A DNA stretch of 64,000 nt, from contig NZ_WAAT01000046.1 of assembly GCF_008806375.1 (NCBI RefSeq), forward strand, positions 97,366-161,365, read 5' to 3'. This document shows, in pieces, positions 60,785 through 64,000 of this stretch. Position 1 is the first letter of the stretch, and the number at the start of each line of letters is the position of its first letter. The notes beneath the pieces were generated by a model, which was given only the letters and a program-made list of their open reading frames with translations, was not told where the DNA came from and searched no databases. The stretch is from Pseudotamlana haliotis (GTDB lineage: Bacteria; Bacteroidota; Bacteroidia; Flavobacteriales; Flavobacteriaceae). Made by a program: the position numbers and the translations under genes.

Positions 60785-60840
60785 TAAAATAAACTCCGTG
60801 TTACTCTGCGCCTCTTTGCGAATCTCTGTGTTATAACAAC
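60785..60840. repeat. CTCTGTG-type repeat, copy D
   Basis: Contains ACTCTGCGCCTCTTTGCGAA then TCTCTGTGTTATAACAAC, 24 bases from the 3' end of the following minus-strand gene. Confidence 0.6.
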
Positions 60841-60863
60841 ACTCGACACTAAAGAGAAAAAAA

Positions 60864-61721
60864 CTATAGCATTTTCAAAGTATTAAGCTCTTGCTCGGTA
60901 AGGTGTTTCCAGCTACCACGTGGGATATCCTTCTTAGTTAAGTGTCCAATAGCCACACAATCTAAACTGATAATATCGTATTTAAAATGTTCAAAAATAG
61001 TACGGATAATCGTGTTACCCGTGTTTTTGATTTTTAATCCAACTTCTTTTTTTGAAGCGCCATCGATATAACTAATTTCTTCAACTTCAATTAATTTTCC
61101 TTCAGATTTAAAACCATCTTGAATTCTTTTCAAGTCTTCAAGTTTCAAGTTTTTATCTAATTCAACATGAAATAAACGTGGCACCCCATGTTTAGAATTT
61201 GTGAATTTAGCAGTAATAGCATCGTCATTAGTAAACAATAACAAACCTTTAGAATTTCTCCCTAAACGCCCTATAGGCTTAATTCTTGAATTGGTCGCGT
61301 TAGCAACTAAATCCATTACCGTTCTACCTTTTCCTTCACTGGTTGTTGTTGCAAAACCTTTAGGTTTATTAAGCAGTACGTAGGCTTTTTTCTCCGGATT
61401 AATACGTGCACCGTCATAGCGCACCTCATCTCCGGGTTTTACTTTATATCCCATTTCGGTAATGACTTTACCGTTTACAGCAACCAATCCTGTAGCGATA
61501 TGCACATCGGCTTCTCGACGTGAGCACATCCCCGCATTGGCAACATATTTGTTTAACCTAATTTCATCAGGATTTCCTGATTTTTTAGGTGCTGGGTTTT
61601 TAGGTTCTGTATTTGATTTTTTAATAGGCGCATTTCCTCTTGCATAACTTGTAGAACGTGTGTTTCCACTTCCGCGTCCCGATGGCTTTCCTTTTCCTTT
61701 ACTCCCTTGTTGTCTGTTCAT
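60864..61721 (-). CDS. RsuA/RluB-family pseudouridine synthase-like protein with Asp-to-Gly change
   Basis: A 285-residue protein. Residues 1-50 are a basic Gly/Ser/Lys/Asn-rich disordered tail. About 54-100 is an S4 RNA-binding domain (IRLNKYVANAGMCSRREAD), and 115-285 is an RsuA/RluB-type pseudouridine synthase fold (VLLNKPKGFATTT). In this fold the catalytic Asp is the fourth residue of GRLD. Here the motif reads PIGRLGRNSKGLLLFTND, with Gly154 encoded by GGG (61260-61262, minus strand). Either Gly is normal in this subgroup and another Asp is used, or the protein binds RNA without catalysis. A TATCTTTG -7-like box is at 61746-61739. Confidence 0.85.
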   Translation of the reverse strand: MNRQQGSKGKGKPSGRGSGNTRSTSYARGNAPIKKSNTEPKNPAPKKSGNPDEIRLNKYVANAGMCSRREADVHIATGLVAVNGKVITEMGYKVKPGDEVRYDGARINPEKKAYVLLNKPKGFATTTSEGKGRTVMDLVANATNSRIKPIGRLGRNSKGLLLFTNDDAITAKFTNSKHGVPRLFHVELDKNLKLEDLKRIQDGFKSEGKLIEVEEISYIDGASKKEVGLKIKNTGNTIIRTIFEHFKYDIISLDCVAIGHLTKKDIPRGSWKHLTEQELNTLKML

Positions 61722-61863
61722 GACTTAAAAATTTTATGCAAAGATATACTTAAAATTAGGACTTCTTAATGAAGATGAAATATTTGTGTGTTTATTAGGT
61801 ATGGAAACTTAAAAATGACTGTATTTCAGAAAACACAAAGCTAAATCAAAGCGTATTAACGAC

Positions 61864-62766
61864 TTAAATACGATTTAAAATCACCTGTACATCAATAAGT
61901 AAAATACTAAAAACTCCAGCTAGAATTATAAATTTCAAGATGTTATGCAGAATTAAATAATGTAGTTTGGCATTCGATTTCCATAACAACACCAAAAACA
62001 CCAACAGCAAAAAAGCACTTAAATAAAAGAATAAATCCATGTGCCCCACATCATATTTAAACAACAAAAAATAGGCTGGTACTAGGGTTAAAACTGCCAT
62101 TACGGTGAGCATGATTTTCGATACCTTTTCTCCATAAGCCACAGGAATCGTGACATAATTTTGTGCAATATCGCCTTTTATATTTTCAAGGTCTTTGGTT
62201 AACTCCCGCATGGAAATCATTAAAAATAAAAAGACGGCATGAACAAAAATGACCGTCTCGAAATTTTTGTAATACATGAAAATGGCGAAAAACGGTGTAA
62301 TAGTCAGTATCGCAGAGGTTAAATTACCAATAAAAGGTAGTTTTTTCAACTTGTGAGAATACAACCAAATTCCAAAAATGTAAATAGAAAAGAAGATAAC
62401 CGCTCTAAACGATACATAACTTGCCATAACCACAGCTAGAAAATTCAGCACAAAATAAAACGACAATTTCGTGTTCTGACTCACCAATTTATCCAAACGC
62501 GATTTTATAGGGCGATTGATTAAATCTTTTTCCGAATCGTAAAAATTATTGATGATATAGCCACCTGCAATGGTGGCCGAAGATGCCAAAACTAACATCA
62601 GTAAATTAAGGTCTGAAACCACCGCCTTTACAGGCGTATCGTGAGCCAAGATATAAACCGAAGTTAGATACTGCGCAATCATAACCACCAAGATGTTATA
62701 ACCGCGAACTACAGAAAACATACTAAAAAATTTAAGTAGAATGTGCTTCTGTCTTCGATTTAGCAT
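61864..62766 (-). CDS. UbiA-family prenyltransferase (GGGP synthase-like lipid type)
   Basis: Integral membrane prenyltransferase of 300 residues with about eight membrane segments and both Asp-rich motifs: NNFYDSEKDLINRP and the second in ELTKDLENIKGD. Similar Bacteroidota proteins are annotated as geranylgeranylglycerol-phosphate geranylgeranyltransferase-like. The aromatic or glycerol-phosphate acceptor cannot be told from sequence. It lies next to mevalonate kinase, which feeds isoprenoid synthesis. Confidence 0.85.
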   Translation of the reverse strand: MLNRRQKHILLKFFSMFSVVRGYNILVVMIAQYLTSVYILAHDTPVKAVVSDLNLLMLVLASSATIAGGYIINNFYDSEKDLINRPIKSRLDKLVSQNTKLSFYFVLNFLAVVMASYVSFRAVIFFSIYIFGIWLYSHKLKKLPFIGNLTSAILTITPFFAIFMYYKNFETVIFVHAVFLFLMISMRELTKDLENIKGDIAQNYVTIPVAYGEKVSKIMLTVMAVLTLVPAYFLLFKYDVGHMDLFFYLSAFLLLVFLVLLWKSNAKLHYLILHNILKFIILAGVFSILLIDVQVILNRI

Positions 62767-62818
62767 AAAAAAATAGTATTGGGAGTCCCTTTGCTTATAC
62801 TCAGACTAACCGAGAAAT

Positions 62819-63748
62819 TTAGAAGTTATAAACCACTTCAAGCTTATAATCACTCAATGATTTTTGGGCTTTTTCTATATCCTCTGTAAAACCGAGAATA
62901 TAACCACCACCGCCAGAACCACAAAGTTTTAAGTAGTAATCGTTTGTATTAATCCCATTTTCCCAAAGTTCATGAAACTGTTGCGGAATCATAGGTTTGA
63001 AATGACTTAATACAATTTTAGACAGCTGCTTGGTGTTTTTAAACAATGACTTGACGTTTCCTTTTAAGAAATCGTCTACACAAGCATCGGTATGTTTAAT
63101 AAACTGTGTTTTAAGCATATTACGGAAACCTTCTTGCTTCATGTTTTCCATAAACAAGCTCACCATAGGAGCGGTTTCTCCAATAATACCACTATCAATT
63201 AAAAACACAGCGCCTTTACCTTCACTTTGTTGTGCGGGAATACCTGTAGCTTCAATATTATCTTTGGAATTGATTAAAATTGGAATGCTTAAATAACTAT
63301 TTAAAGGATCTAATCCTGAAGATTTTCCGTGGAAAAAAGATTCCATAGTCGAAAAAATCGATTTCAGTTTTAATAGTTTCTCTCTGGTTAAGTTTTCTAG
63401 AACCGTAATTTTATCAAAAGCATATTGGTCATAAATCGCTGCAACCAAGGCACCACTGCTTCCTACACCATAGCCTTGAGGAATAGAAGAATCGAAATAC
63501 ATTCCTGAATTTACATCTTCCAATAACAATGCATTATCAAAACGCACCAAGTCTTCATCGATATCCTGAATGTATTCAGCAAAACGTTTTAAGCTCGCGT
63601 TTGATTCTATAGCCGCTTCTGAAGGATTTTCAGACTTCTTTAAAGCGCCATTGTAAAAGTTATAAGGAATTGATAAGCCTTTAGAATCTTTGATGATTCC
63701 GTACTCGCCAAAAAGTAGAATTTTAGAATAAAATAAAGGTCCTTTCAT
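62819..63748 (-). CDS. Mevalonate kinase-like GHMP kinase
   Basis: GHMP-family kinase, 309 residues from ATG 63748 (MKGPLFYSKILLFGEYGII); a longer frame from 63802 begins in AT-rich repeat DNA and is rejected. Motif 1 is KILLFGEYG, the ATP-binding motif 2 is PQGYGVGSSGALVAAI and motif 3 is KLCGSGGGGYILGF. Bacteroidota make isoprenoids partly through the mevalonate pathway, and this protein is most like their mevalonate kinase. The adjacent UbiA prenyltransferase uses the resulting isoprenoid diphosphate. Confidence 0.85.
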   Translation of the reverse strand: MKGPLFYSKILLFGEYGIIKDSKGLSIPYNFYNGALKKSENPSEAAIESNASLKRFAEYIQDIDEDLVRFDNALLLEDVNSGMYFDSSIPQGYGVGSSGALVAAIYDQYAFDKITVLENLTREKLLKLKSIFSTMESFFHGKSSGLDPLNSYLSIPILINSKDNIEATGIPAQQSEGKGAVFLIDSGIIGETAPMVSLFMENMKQEGFRNMLKTQFIKHTDACVDDFLKGNVKSLFKNTKQLSKIVLSHFKPMIPQQFHELWENGINTNDYYLKLCGSGGGGYILGFTEDIEKAQKSLSDYKLEVVYNF

Positions 63749-64000
63749 ATATTCAATTAATAATTCATAATGAAAAATTAATAATTTTTCTCGATTCAAC
63801 ATTTTAACGAACCTCTATAAAAGCTTCAACATCAAATACGCAGCAAAGATAGTTAGAAATTTTTAAATAGGTTCTACTTTCTATTGTAGCATCTAAGAGT
63901 GGTAGCAAAAAGGCGATGATTGGTTCGTGACAGTTAATAATGAAAAATTAATAGTGAAAAGTGAAAAATTGTACGTCCCTGATATAGGTTGACCATAAAG
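63749..64000. other. AT-rich intergenic end with AATTAATAATGAAAAATTAAT-type repeats
   Basis: Two related stretches occur: TTAATAATTCATAATGAAAA plus ATTAATAATTTTT around 63757-63788, and TTAATAATGAAAAATTAATA plus GTGAAAAGTGAAAAATT around 63936-63970. No gene is visible before the window ends. Confidence 0.5.

Larger units (their letters stand above)
59603..60863. other. 1.26-kb gene-free region with repeats
   Basis: I find no credible coding sequence. It contains the speA leader, poly-A/T blocks around 59900-59940 and a GC-rich block (59983-60055). It also contains a GGTTATT triplicate (60173-60193) and two copies of a 33-bp palindrome. Two CTCTGTG-type units, one TGTCATTCAG-type unit, and a terminator facing the minus strand (60412-60450) complete the list. 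Confidence 0.7.

Noticed and set aside
63749..63802. Upstream start for mevalonate kinase
   Set aside because: The added residues are encoded by AT-rich intergenic repeat sequence; ATG 63748 starts the conserved GHMP motif region.

Overview
The window looks like a chromosomal segment of a marine-type member of the Flavobacteriaceae (Bacteroidota). It is AT-rich, with dense short-gap operons and almost no Shine-Dalgarno signals. Two good matches to the Bacteroidota promoter (TTG, 18 nt, TAnnTTTG) are visible. Lineage-typical genes include the type IX secretion and gliding genes porU, porV and gldJ, a PafA-type alkaline phosphatase, an exbB-exbD-tonB-folC operon and a Bacteroidota-style mevalonate kinase next to a UbiA prenyltransferase. 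I see no prophage, insertion sequence, CRISPR array or rRNA. There is one tRNA, Val(UAC).

Layout. 1-3.3 kb: secreted phosphatase (minus) divergent from an MlaE/MlaF-type lipid ABC pair. 3.5-9.0 kb: six-gene minus operon (M28 peptidase, SDR, HAD phosphatase, SprT-like, ManC, DUF389). 9.1-12.4 kb: pyruvate dehydrogenase E1-alpha and E2, then cytidine deaminase. 12.5-21.0 kb: porU-porV facing gldJ, then murF. 21.2-26.8 kb: PAS-LuxR regulator, tRNA-Val, exbB-exbD-tonB-folC and anmK. 26.9-28.0 kb: acyl-CoA dehydrogenase.

28.2-49.3 kb is the most interesting part. Two blocks of arsenosugar-biosynthesis genes (peroxidase-like protein, ArsS, rhodanese and the TIGR04282 transferase; then purine nucleoside phosphorylase, ArsM, a sterol-desaturase-like protein, DUF547 and the TIGR04283 transferase) are separated by an 8-kb module. 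The module encodes an apparently exported glucan-water-dikinase-like enzyme, two SxxK serine hydrolases and an ATP/ADP-translocase-type carrier fused to HEAT-like repeats. An outer-membrane-type protein, a PPP-family phosphatase and a flavoprotein/membrane iron-sulfur pair follow. I read the dikinase/carrier/hydrolase module as the best candidate for an undescribed system. The idea that the carrier supplies nucleotide to an envelope kinase is inference.

49.4-53.9 kb: two GT2 glycosyltransferases, a DUF2085/small membrane protein pair and a GT-C type transferase, probably for surface glycan or glycolipid. 54.1-59.6 kb: minus-strand polyamine operon (SpeA, SpeB, deoxyhypusine-synthase-like, GNAT-nitrilase fusion) followed by two small hypothetical genes. 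59.6-60.9 kb: the only gene-free stretch over 300 bases, packed with repeats. 60.9-63.7 kb: RluB-family protein with Gly where the catalytic Asp is expected, UbiA prenyltransferase and mevalonate kinase.

Two sequence-level signals cut across gene boundaries. The 13-mer TTCCGCG(A/G)AAGCG occurs five times, always inside coding sequence. Several families of short dispersed repeats sit mainly at the 3' ends of genes.
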